This document shows positions 31,189 through 37,062 of a stretch of 39,405 bases of DNA, piece by piece (positions within the stretch are counted from its first letter, which is position 1; the number at the start of each line of letters is the position of its first letter). This stretch comes from a virus. Below the pieces are notes generated by a model, which saw only the letters and a program-made list of their open reading frames with translations, did not search any database and was not told the DNA's origin. The DNA lies in the IMG/VR virus record IMGVR_UViG_3300048586_000935, positions 1-39,405 of that record. One strand, written 5' to 3'. The translations under genes and the position numbers were made by a program.

Positions 31189-31823
31189 GCATCGATCCCA
31201 AGGCCACGCGGGGCTATCGCAACCGCAACCCGGGCAACATCGAGCACGTCCCCGCCAACAAGTGGCAGGGGCTGGCCGATCCCCCCTCGGATGGGCGCTT
31301 CTGCCGCTTCACCAGCCATGAGTTCGGCATCCGCGCACTCGCGGCGCTGCTGGTCACCTATCAGGACCGGCACAAGCTGCGCACGCCCCGCGCGATCATC
31401 GGGCGCTGGGCGCCCAAGGTGGAGAACGACACCGCCGCCTACATCGCGGTGGTGGCGCGTCGGATCGGTGTCGGGCCGGATGATGCGATCGACCTGCATC
31501 GGCACGATCACCTGCGCCCCCTGGTCGAGGCCATCATCCACCATGAATGCGCCGGCCTGTCCTATCCGGCCGCGGTGATCGATCGCGCCCTGACCCTGGC
31601 CGGCGTACCGCCCGCGCCGCCGGTGACGCTGCGGGAGGTCGCCGCCGTCACGGGCACCGGTCGCGGTGCCGTGCTGGTGGGTGCGGCGGGCGTCGCCACC
31701 GCCGTGGCGCAGGCGGCCCCCACCATCCAGGCGCTGGGCACGCTCGTACCAGCCGTCGCTATCGCGGTCATCGTCGCTGCGGTGGTGGGCGTCCTCGCCT
31801 GGCGGCTGCGGCGGCCAGCATGA
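31185..31823 (+). CDS. endolysin-like (P5-type) protein with C-terminal membrane segment
   Basis: A 212-residue protein. The first ~110 residues (GYRNRNPGNIEHVPANKWQGLADPPSDGRFCRFTSHEFGIRALAALLVTYQ, then YIAVVARRIGV) match the structural protein P5 / phage lysozyme-like family, with the NPGNI motif. The C-terminus has hydrophobic stretches (GAVLVGAAGVATAVAQAA and LVPAVAIAVIVAAVVGVLAW) followed by RLRRPA, probably one or two membrane helices. It may be a membrane-anchored endolysin or a virion-associated murein hydrolase. It overlaps both neighbours by ATGA and sits among head genes. Confidence 0.75.
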   Translation: MSIDPKATRGYRNRNPGNIEHVPANKWQGLADPPSDGRFCRFTSHEFGIRALAALLVTYQDRHKLRTPRAIIGRWAPKVENDTAAYIAVVARRIGVGPDDAIDLHRHDHLRPLVEAIIHHECAGLSYPAAVIDRALTLAGVPPAPPVTLREVAAVTGTGRGAVLVGAAGVATAVAQAAPTIQALGTLVPAVAIAVIVAAVVGVLAWRLRRPA

Positions 31824-32128
31824 GTGCTTTCGCCGCGGCCATGGACGCGCTGGCCGCCGACCCGAACATCGGCGCGGATGCAAGCTTTCGCGCGGGTGGG
31901 ACCGGGGCGCCGGTCCTGCTTCGCGTGGTTCGCTCTGCGCCGGACCGGCTCGGCGATGCGTTTGGGACCAGCGTGATCCAGGCCAGCGACGTCCTGACGG
32001 TGGCGATCGCCGCGCTGCCCGTCGTGGACGCCGACGACACCTTCACCCTCGGCGCCGACACCCTGACCGTCCAGCACGCCGAGCGCGACGCCCCCGGCAT
32101 CGCTTGGCGCGTCTTTTGCCGCCGATAG
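31820..32128 (+). CDS. head-tail joining protein
   Basis: A 102-residue protein: SAFAAAMDALAADPNIGADASFRAGGTGAPVLLRVVRSAPD, then VLTVAIAALPVVDADDTFTLGADTLTVQHAERDAPGIAWRVF. The order (helix, then a beta barrel of GDTF.LG...Y.V patterns) matches small head-tail joining or connector proteins of siphophages, comparable to lambda gpFII in role. The start overlaps the endolysin stop by ATGA. Confidence 0.75.
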   Translation: MSAFAAAMDALAADPNIGADASFRAGGTGAPVLLRVVRSAPDRLGDAFGTSVIQASDVLTVAIAALPVVDADDTFTLGADTLTVQHAERDAPGIAWRVFCRR

Positions 32129-32138
32129 GAGCACCGCC

Positions 32139-32438
32139 ATGATCGACCCCGAACGCATCGGCGGCATCGTCGGCGAGGCGCTGCTCGCCGGCGCGCTGGG
32201 AGCGCTCGGGGCGATGGCCCGCTTCTCCTCCACTGACCGGCCGCTGCTGACCCGCGCCTATCTGCTGCACGCGCTGGCCGGCGGCAGCCTCGGCACCGGC
32301 GCCTGGCTGATCGCGCATGCCTTCGAGCTGGATGGCTGGTGGCTCTTCGCGGTGGCGTGGTTGGCCGGGACGCTGGGCTATGCCGCACTGCACGACCTGC
32401 TGCTGCGCATCCTCAGCCGCAGATTTGGTGGGCACTGA
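32139..32438 (+). CDS. holin-like membrane protein
   Basis: A 99-residue protein with three hydrophobic segments: residues of about 9-28 (IVGEALLAGALGALGAMARF), 40-62 (YLLHALAGGSLGTGAWLIAHAF) and 66-88 (WWLFAVAWLAGTLGYAALHDLLL), then a basic tail SRRFGGH. Size and topology suit a class I holin that would release the endolysin encoded at 31185. GGAG (32128-32131) precedes the ATG. The family is not certain; a small structural membrane protein is an alternative. Confidence 0.6.
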   Translation: MIDPERIGGIVGEALLAGALGALGAMARFSSTDRPLLTRAYLLHALAGGSLGTGAWLIAHAFELDGWWLFAVAWLAGTLGYAALHDLLLRILSRRFGGH

Positions 32439-32441
32439 TCC

Positions 32442-33167
32442 ATGCGGCTTGGCGCCAGCATCGTGGGCGATCTGCGCAAGGTGCTGGCTGACGAGGTGCG
32501 GGCTGGTGAGCGGGCCGCGATAACCGCCATCCGTGCCGAAACGGAGCAGGTGAAGGCCGAGCTGCGGCGGCAGGTCACCACCGCCTTCTCCGGCAACGCC
32601 CGCGGCATCGCCAATGCTTGGCGGTCGATGATCTTCCCGCGGACCGGGCAGTCGCTGCGGCCGGCGGGGCTGGTCTTCACCAAGGTGCCGAATGTCATCG
32701 ACGCCTTCGAGCGCGGCGCGCTAATCCGGCCCAAGGGTGGCGGGAAGTTCCTGGCCATCCCGACCGGCTTCAACGCGGCGCGCGGCAGGCGCGGTCGCGG
32801 TGAGAAGGGCATGCGCGTGACGCCGGCGCAGATGGTCGCTTCCGGCCAGGCTTTCCTCCGGCCCTTCAAGTCAGGGCGCGGCTCCGTGTGGTGCCTGCCG
32901 CTGCGGCCGGGCGAGCAGACCGGGCGGCGGCGACGGACGCGTCTCGTCGCCGGCGGCGTGACGGAAGTCGGCACCGCCAACCGCAAGGGCCGCGAGGCAT
33001 GGGCCCGCGGTCTGCTGGAGCAGGGGATGGTGCCGATGTTCCTTCTGCTGCCCCAGGTGAAGCTCGCGAAGCGGCTTGACGTGCGGGGTGCGGCCGAGCG
33101 CGGCCTGCGCCGTCTGCCGGGCCGCTTCGTGGCAGCCTGGGAACGCGAGAGCGGGAGAACGGCATGA
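32442..33167 (+). CDS. DUF6441 phage protein
   Basis: A 241-residue protein matching DUF6441 in pattern: DLRKVLADEVRAGERAAITAIRAETEQVKAELRRQV, IANAWRSMIFPRTGQSLRPAGLVFTKVPNVIDAFERGALIRPKGGGKFLAIPTG, and a basic C-terminal half with LLPQVKLAKRLDV. The family occupies the position of neck or tail-completion (HK97 gp10-like) genes in alphaproteobacterial siphophages. It starts 3 nt after the holin-like gene, and its stop overlaps the next ATG. Confidence 0.85.
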   Translation: MRLGASIVGDLRKVLADEVRAGERAAITAIRAETEQVKAELRRQVTTAFSGNARGIANAWRSMIFPRTGQSLRPAGLVFTKVPNVIDAFERGALIRPKGGGKFLAIPTGFNAARGRRGRGEKGMRVTPAQMVASGQAFLRPFKSGRGSVWCLPLRPGEQTGRRRRTRLVAGGVTEVGTANRKGREAWARGLLEQGMVPMFLLLPQVKLAKRLDVRGAAERGLRRLPGRFVAAWERESGRTA

Positions 33168-33736
33168 CCATGCGCGAACGCTTCCTCTTGCTGCTCGGGC
33201 TCGTCGTGCTGTCCTGGGCCGCCGTGCCCCTCGGCCTGGCGCTCACCTGGGTCACGGGCCGCTTCTTCGCATCGATGTTGGGGGGGGGTATGAGCATCCG
33301 CGAGACCGCCATAGCTGCACTGCACAGCAGGCTCGTCACCTCACTGGCCGCTCGCAACCCGGCGCCGATCGTGCTGCGAGGCGAGACCATCCCGCAACGC
33401 ATCCCGGCTGGCGGCCTGGTGGTCGTTCGCGACGGCGAAGCGGTGGAGGAGACGCCCATCCTCTCCCCGCTCGCATGGCAGATCGAGTATCGCGCCGAGG
33501 TCGAGATCACCGTCGCCGGCGCCACACCGGCCGGACGCAACACCCTGCTCGACGCGTTGCTGGTGGATATCGCCGCGGCCATCACCGCCAACCGAGCCCT
33601 CGGTGGCGCCGTCGAATGGGCGCAGCCCGGCGGCGCGTCCTTCGAGGATGTCGAGTTCGAGGGCGCCGCCGCGGCCCGCGCCGCCGCCATCCCCGTCACC
33701 CTCTGGTTCACCGTCGCCGGCTCGCCGCTGGCCTGA
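33164..33736 (+). CDS. tail terminator-like protein, fused to a membrane mini-ORF
   Basis: As sequenced, one 190-residue frame. Residues 1-42 are a hydrophobic segment (RFLLLLGLVVLSWAAVPLGLALTW) ending in MLGGG. Residues 43-190 (SIRETAIAALHSRLVTSLAARNPAPIVLRGETIPQRIP, YRAEVEITVAGATPAGRNTLLDALLVDIAAAI) look like a complete tail terminator protein starting at its own ATG (33290). A run of nine G (33280-33288) sits exactly at the junction. With one G fewer, the membrane ORF would stop at a TGA overlapping that ATG, the usual arrangement here. The mature product is therefore probably 33290-33736, with a separate membrane peptide encoded upstream. Confidence 0.7.
   Translation: MTMRERFLLLLGLVVLSWAAVPLGLALTWVTGRFFASMLGGGMSIRETAIAALHSRLVTSLAARNPAPIVLRGETIPQRIPAGGLVVVRDGEAVEETPILSPLAWQIEYRAEVEITVAGATPAGRNTLLDALLVDIAAAITANRALGGAVEWAQPGGASFEDVEFEGAAAARAAAIPVTLWFTVAGSPLA
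33280..33288 (+). other. G9 homopolymer at an ORF junction
   Basis: Nine consecutive G precede TATGAGC. The count decides between fusion (9 G) and separate ATGA-overlapping genes (8 G). It could be a slippage site, a phase-variable tract or a sequencing or assembly error. Confidence 0.6.
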
Positions 33737-33757
33737 TCCCCCTCCAGGAGAAAGCCC

Positions 33758-34711
33758 ATGCCCCGTGCCATCGGCGCGAATTGCCGCCTGCTCATGCTGC
33801 CCGAAATCACCTATGGCACCGCGCCCGGCAGCAACTGGCGGCGCATGCCGTTCCTCTCCTGCGATCTCGGTGCGGAGCAGCCGTTGCTCGATGCCGACGT
33901 CATCGGCGTCGGCAGCAACCGCGATCCGGCCGCGCCCTTCCTCGACACGGTGACGGTCGCCGGGCAGGCGGTGGTGCCGGTGGACCTGATCAACATCGGC
34001 CACTGGCTGCGGCTGCTGCTCGGCGCGCCGACCACCACCGGCACCACCAACTTCATCCACACCTTCGGCTCGGGTGCGGCCTCGCTGCCCAGCAACGCGA
34101 TGGAGATCGGCTATCCGGATGTGCCGAGCTTCGACGTCTGCACCGGCGTCCGTGCCGACACACTGGAGATGGACTTCACGCCGACCGGCGCTGCGACCGC
34201 GACCTTCGGGCTGTTGGGCCAGGGCTCGGCGCGCACTGGTGCCACGTCAGGCGGCACGCCGACCAGCGCCGCCTACACCGCCTTCAACAAGGCGCAGGGA
34301 TCGATCACTCGCAGCGGTTCTGCGCTTGCCCAGGTCACTGGTGCGCGGCTCACCTACGCCAATGGGATGGAGGCGGTGCGCACCATCCGCGCCGATCGCC
34401 GCGTCGAGGGCGTGGATCCCGGTATTGCGCGCTGCACGGGCCAGATCACCGTCCGCTTCGAGAACACCACGCTGCTCGCCCAGGCACAGGTCGGCACCTC
34501 TGCGGAATTCGCCATGGCCTTCACCATCGATGCCAACCGCAGCCTCACCATCACACTGCACGAGGTCTATCTGGCGCTGGCGAAGACGCCGATCGAGGGG
34601 CCGGCTGGCGTCGAGGCCAGCTTTGATTTCCGCGCCGCGTTCAACGCGACGGCGACGCGCATGATGACCGCGGTGCTGCGGAACCAGCAGGCCGGGACGG
34701 AGTACGCGTGA
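33758..34711 (+). CDS. major tail tube protein
   Basis: A 317-residue tail tube protein. The N-terminal half (LMLPEITYGTAPGSNWRRMPFLSCDLGAEQPLLDADVIG, TVTVAGQAVVPVDLINIGHWLRLLLGAP) and the C-terminal half (GQITVRFENTTLLAQAQVGTSAEFAMAFT, ITLHEVYLALAKTPIEGPAGVEASFDFRAAF) have the beta-rich pattern of siphophage tube subunits that stack into the tail tube. CCAGGAGAAAGCCC precedes the ATG. It should be followed by tail chaperone genes, but a MerR/glutaredoxin cassette intervenes. Confidence 0.85.
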   Translation: MPRAIGANCRLLMLPEITYGTAPGSNWRRMPFLSCDLGAEQPLLDADVIGVGSNRDPAAPFLDTVTVAGQAVVPVDLINIGHWLRLLLGAPTTTGTTNFIHTFGSGAASLPSNAMEIGYPDVPSFDVCTGVRADTLEMDFTPTGAATATFGLLGQGSARTGATSGGTPTSAAYTAFNKAQGSITRSGSALAQVTGARLTYANGMEAVRTIRADRRVEGVDPGIARCTGQITVRFENTTLLAQAQVGTSAEFAMAFTIDANRSLTITLHEVYLALAKTPIEGPAGVEASFDFRAAFNATATRMMTAVLRNQQAGTEYA

Positions 34712-34774
34712 ATCTGGTCGGTGATGATGCGAGTTTGCGTTGGGCGGAAGGATGACAGGGGTGCCACGCCCGTC

Positions 34775-35188
34775 TCAAACGTCGAAGGAAGCCAAGATTG
34801 GGCACGGCCCGGCGCTTCCCTCGGCACACTCCCGCGCCAATCGTCGGAGGGCGTCTCGGGCGCGCTGAAGATCGGCAATCTTGCGGTCGAGCGCCTCGAT
34901 GCGTGCCTTCGAAAGCTCGCGGGCGCGGCTGCGATCCTCGCCGGCATCCAGGTCTAAAAGCTCCCTGATCTCCTCCAACGTGAATCCCGCCGCTTGTGCC
35001 TGCCGGATGAAGCGAAGGCGCCGTAGATCGGCTTCGTCGTAGTGCCGGATCCCATCTCCTCGCACAGGCGTCCTGAGCAGCTCCTTGCGCTGGTAGAAGC
35101 GGATCGTCTCGACGCCCACGCCACCAGCGCCGGCAAGCTCGCCAATGGTCAGCGATCCGGCCCGTTTGGGCTTGCCGTCGGAAGGCAA
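34775..35188 (-). CDS. MerR-family regulator (mercury MerR-like)
   Basis: A 137-residue regulator if started at TTG 35188. The winged HTH is LTIGELAGAGGVGVETIRFYQRKELL, followed by GIRHYDEADLRRLRFIRQAQAAGFTLEEIRELLDL and the dimerisation helix. The C-terminus ECAEGSAGPCPILASFD keeps two cysteines in the spacing of the mercury-binding Cys117 and Cys126 of MerR, but the third (Cys82 region) is replaced by DRSRA. The inducer may therefore be another thiophilic metal or oxidant. An upstream ATG at 35212 lies inside the operator, so TTG with AAGGG about 6 nt upstream is preferred. It is divergent from the glutaredoxin gene it probably controls. Confidence 0.85.
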   Translation of the reverse strand: MPSDGKPKRAGSLTIGELAGAGGVGVETIRFYQRKELLRTPVRGDGIRHYDEADLRRLRFIRQAQAAGFTLEEIRELLDLDAGEDRSRARELSKARIEALDRKIADLQRARDALRRLARECAEGSAGPCPILASFDV

Positions 35189-35197
35189 TCGAGACCC

Positions 35198-35229
35198 TTG
35201 ACTCTGTACCATGGTACGGAACCTATATT
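35198..35229 (+). promoter_or_regulatory. mer-type promoter/operator
   Basis: TTGACT (35198-35203) is followed by a perfect 12-bp palindrome GTACCATGGTAC (35206-35217), then GGAA and a -10 of CTATAT (35223-35228) after a 19-bp spacer, or TATATT after 20. A 19-20-bp spacer with a central palindrome is characteristic of promoters untwisted by MerR proteins, and the sequence closely follows the classical mer operator. It drives the gene at 35260. Confidence 0.8.
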
Positions 35230-35259
35230 CGGGCCGACCGGATTTCAAGGAGCCCGAAC

Positions 35260-36072
35260 ATGTCGGCCACAACCACCCTCTCACCTGCGTCGAGCCGCCC
35301 AGCGTTGGCGAAAACGGCTGTCATCCACCGCATGGTGATGGCGCACCACACCTGCCCCTACGGCCTGAAGGCCAAGGACCTACTCGAACGCTCCGGCTAC
35401 GAGGTCGAGGACCGCCACCTCACCACGCGCGAGGCGACTGACGCCTTCAAAGCAGAGCACGGCGTGGCGACGACGCCCCAGGTCTTCATCGGAGGCGAGC
35501 GCGTCGGCGGCTACGACGATCTGCGCCGGTTCCTCAGCAAGCCCGTGGCGGACCCAAAGGCGACGAGTTACCGCCCAGTCGTCGCGCTATTCGCCATGAC
35601 CGCCCTAATGGCCATGGCGGCGAGCTACGCCGTGACGGGGAGCGCCTTCACCCTCCGCGCGGCGGAGTGGTTCATCGGCTTCTCGATGGTCGTGCTGGCG
35701 CTGCTGAAGCTCCAGAACATCGAGAGTTTCTCGACGATGTTTCTGAACTACGACCTGCTCGCCAAGCGGTGGGTGCCCTACTCCTACATCTACCCCTTCG
35801 CTGAGGGCTTAGCCGGAGTACTGATGGTCGCGAGTGCACTCACTTGGCTGTCGGTGCCGATCGCACTCTTCATCGGAACCATCGGCGCGGTCTCGGTATT
35901 CAAGGCCGTCTACATCGACCGGCGCGAGCTGAAGTGCGCCTGCGTCGGCGGGTCGAGCAATGTCCCCCTCGGCTTCATCTCCCTGACCGAGAACCTGATG
36001 ATGGTCGCCATGGCGCTGTGGATGGCGCTTGCCGCGTTCGGCCTCCCGGCCGGCGCGGGCCATGCGATGTAA
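35260..36072 (+). CDS. glutaredoxin-MauE/DoxX membrane fusion protein
   Basis: A 270-residue inner-membrane redox protein. Residues of about 20-95 form a glutaredoxin domain with a monothiol active site TCPYG (C32) and the TTPQVFIGGERVGGYDDL glutathione-site region. The rest is a MauE/DoxX-like membrane part with four hydrophobic stretches (about 106-126, 134-152, 178-196, 199-216) plus a last one near 240-262, and a conserved CxC (C226, C228) in LKCACVGG. Similar fusions occur beside MerR regulators and are linked to metal or thiol stress. The start has AAGGAG 7 nt upstream, and the mer-like operator lies just before. It is cargo between tail tube and tail chaperone genes. Confidence 0.85.
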   Translation: MSATTTLSPASSRPALAKTAVIHRMVMAHHTCPYGLKAKDLLERSGYEVEDRHLTTREATDAFKAEHGVATTPQVFIGGERVGGYDDLRRFLSKPVADPKATSYRPVVALFAMTALMAMAASYAVTGSAFTLRAAEWFIGFSMVVLALLKLQNIESFSTMFLNYDLLAKRWVPYSYIYPFAEGLAGVLMVASALTWLSVPIALFIGTIGAVSVFKAVYIDRRELKCACVGGSSNVPLGFISLTENLMMVAMALWMALAAFGLPAGAGHAM

Positions 36073-36124
36073 GCCGGCGCTCCGCTTCCAGGAGTTCACC
36101 TCTTTTTTCCAGTCAAATGGGCCT

Positions 36125-36143
36125 GCCCGGGCTTTCCCCGGGC
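36125..36143 (+). terminator. hairpin downstream of the glutaredoxin gene
   Basis: GCCCGGG (36125-36131) and CCCGGGC (36137-36143) form a perfect 7-bp stem with a CTTTC loop, about 52 nt after the stop of the glutaredoxin gene. An outer GCCT/AGGC pair may extend it. No T-tract follows. Confidence 0.45.
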
Positions 36144-36187
36144 GGCCGCAGGCTCGGCCTTCACTTCTTGTCGTCGCAAAGGGGCAA

Positions 36188-36241
36188 GTGATGATCGCCC
36201 TCGACGACACCATCGCGAACATCGCCCTGCCAAGCACCTAG
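36188..36241 (+). pseudogene. 5' remnant of an MFS (DHA2-type) transporter
   Basis: The frame from GTG 36188 reads VMIALDDTIANIALPST and then stops. This resembles the first membrane helix of EmrB/QacA-type drug transporters, where a LD-x-TIVN-x-ALP signature is conserved. The rest of a transporter is absent. It lies at the end of the MerR/glutaredoxin cassette and suggests that a longer resistance island was truncated when it entered the phage. The match is short (17 residues). Confidence 0.45.
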
Positions 36242-36338
36242 GCCTTGGTTTTCAGGTAGGGCCGGGCGCTTACGCGGCCGACGACATCGCTGGGTGCGGC
36301 GGCTGTCCCGGCCACACAATCACGCAACGGAGAACCAC

Positions 36339-36716
36339 ATGCTCACCCTCGACCTCCCGGTCGAGCCGTACTGGCTCGACCTGCCCCGCGGTGTCCGCGT
36401 GGAAATCCGCCCCGTCACCACCGCCGTCATGGCCGCCGCCCAGGCCGGCTCCGCCCGCCGCCTCGGCGCGCTGCGGGCCGCCGAGGCCGATCTCGATCCC
36501 GACATGGCGCGCGGCCTGGCCTTCGCCTTCCTGGTCAAGGCGCTCGCCCGCCACGCCGTCACCGCCTGGGAGGGCGTGGGCGACGCCGCCGGCAAGCCAC
36601 TGCCGCTCTCGCCTGAGGCCGTCGAGCGCCTGATGGACATGGACGAGATGGCCGCCGCCTTCTGGGACCGCGCCACCGGTCCGGTCGCCGCAGTGGCGCT
36701 GGAGGGAAACGGCTAA
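36339..36716 (+). CDS. tail assembly chaperone (gpG-like)
   Basis: A 125-residue chaperone, equivalent in position to lambda gpG, between the tail tube and tape measure genes. It begins LTLDLPVEPYWLDLPRGVRVEIRPVTTAVMAAAQAGSARRLGAL and continues with helices (GLAFAFLVKALARHAVTAWEGV; EAVERLMDMDEMAAAFWDRATGP). GGAG (36329-36332) supports ATG 36339. It stops at TAA 36714, but six bases earlier a GGGAAAC slippery heptamer in the zero frame can redirect ribosomes into the overlapping frame to make the longer G-T form. Confidence 0.85.
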   Translation: MLTLDLPVEPYWLDLPRGVRVEIRPVTTAVMAAAQAGSARRLGALRAAEADLDPDMARGLAFAFLVKALARHAVTAWEGVGDAAGKPLPLSPEAVERLMDMDEMAAAFWDRATGPVAAVALEGNG

Positions 36717-36750
36717 GGGCCCGGGCCGAATGGCATTTCGGCCAGGGCCC
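36704..36750 (+). promoter_or_regulatory. -1 programmed frameshift signal
   Basis: The heptamer G GGA AAC (36704-36710) is in the zero frame of the chaperone gene. It is followed by a 6-nt spacer containing the stop codon, then a hairpin: GGGCCC (36717-36722) pairs with GGGCCC (36745-36750), and GGCCGAA (36724-36730) with TTCGGCC (36737-36743), with one G/A mismatch between the two helices and a 6-nt loop. This is the classic heptamer-spacer-stem arrangement of the lambda G/GT type. Confidence 0.85.
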
Positions 36751-37033
36751 TGATTACTGCCGCGGCTGCGCGGCGCTCGATCGCGACTGCGGCCTCGCCT
36801 GCCCCTATGCCGCCCACGCGCCCGCCAGCGTCGAGGGCGCCGCATGCTGGGCCGCCGGCACCACCTGCGCCACGGCGACCATGGCGGGCCTCGATCTCTA
36901 CATGCCGGCCGCGCTCGCCATCGCCCGCGAGATGGGCGCCTCCGGCTGGGCCGCCGCGGAACTGCTGCTCGCCATGCGCATGGGCCTCGCCGCTGGCAGC
37001 GCCGCGCGGCGCACTGAGTCCCCCGGACCCTGA
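36710..37033 (+). CDS. tail chaperone extension (GT-like), made by -1 frameshift
   Basis: The -1 frame continues from the slippery site for 107 codons to TGA 37031-37033, giving a 231-residue fusion with the upstream 124 residues. It has no start codon of its own near the beginning, which supports expression by frameshift. The extension starts RLRARAEWHFGQGPDYCRGC and holds six cysteines (including CRGC, RDC, LAC), then MAGLDLYMPAALAIAREMGASGWAAAELLLAMRMG. In lambda the T domain links chaperone to tape measure and tube; the Cys-rich part may bind metal. It ends 29 nt before the tape measure gene. Confidence 0.8.
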   Translation, partial: RLRARAEWHFGQGPDYCRGCAALDRDCGLACPYAAHAPASVEGAACWAAGTTCATATMAGLDLYMPAALAIAREMGASGWAAAELLLAMRMGLAAGSAARRTESPGP

Positions 37034-37062
37034 CCATCCCACCGACGCAGGAGGCGTGACGC

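Noticed and set aside
35212-35284. Longer N-termini for the MerR regulator
   Set aside because: They run through the mer-type operator and promoter and add residues before the conserved LTIG start that family members lack.
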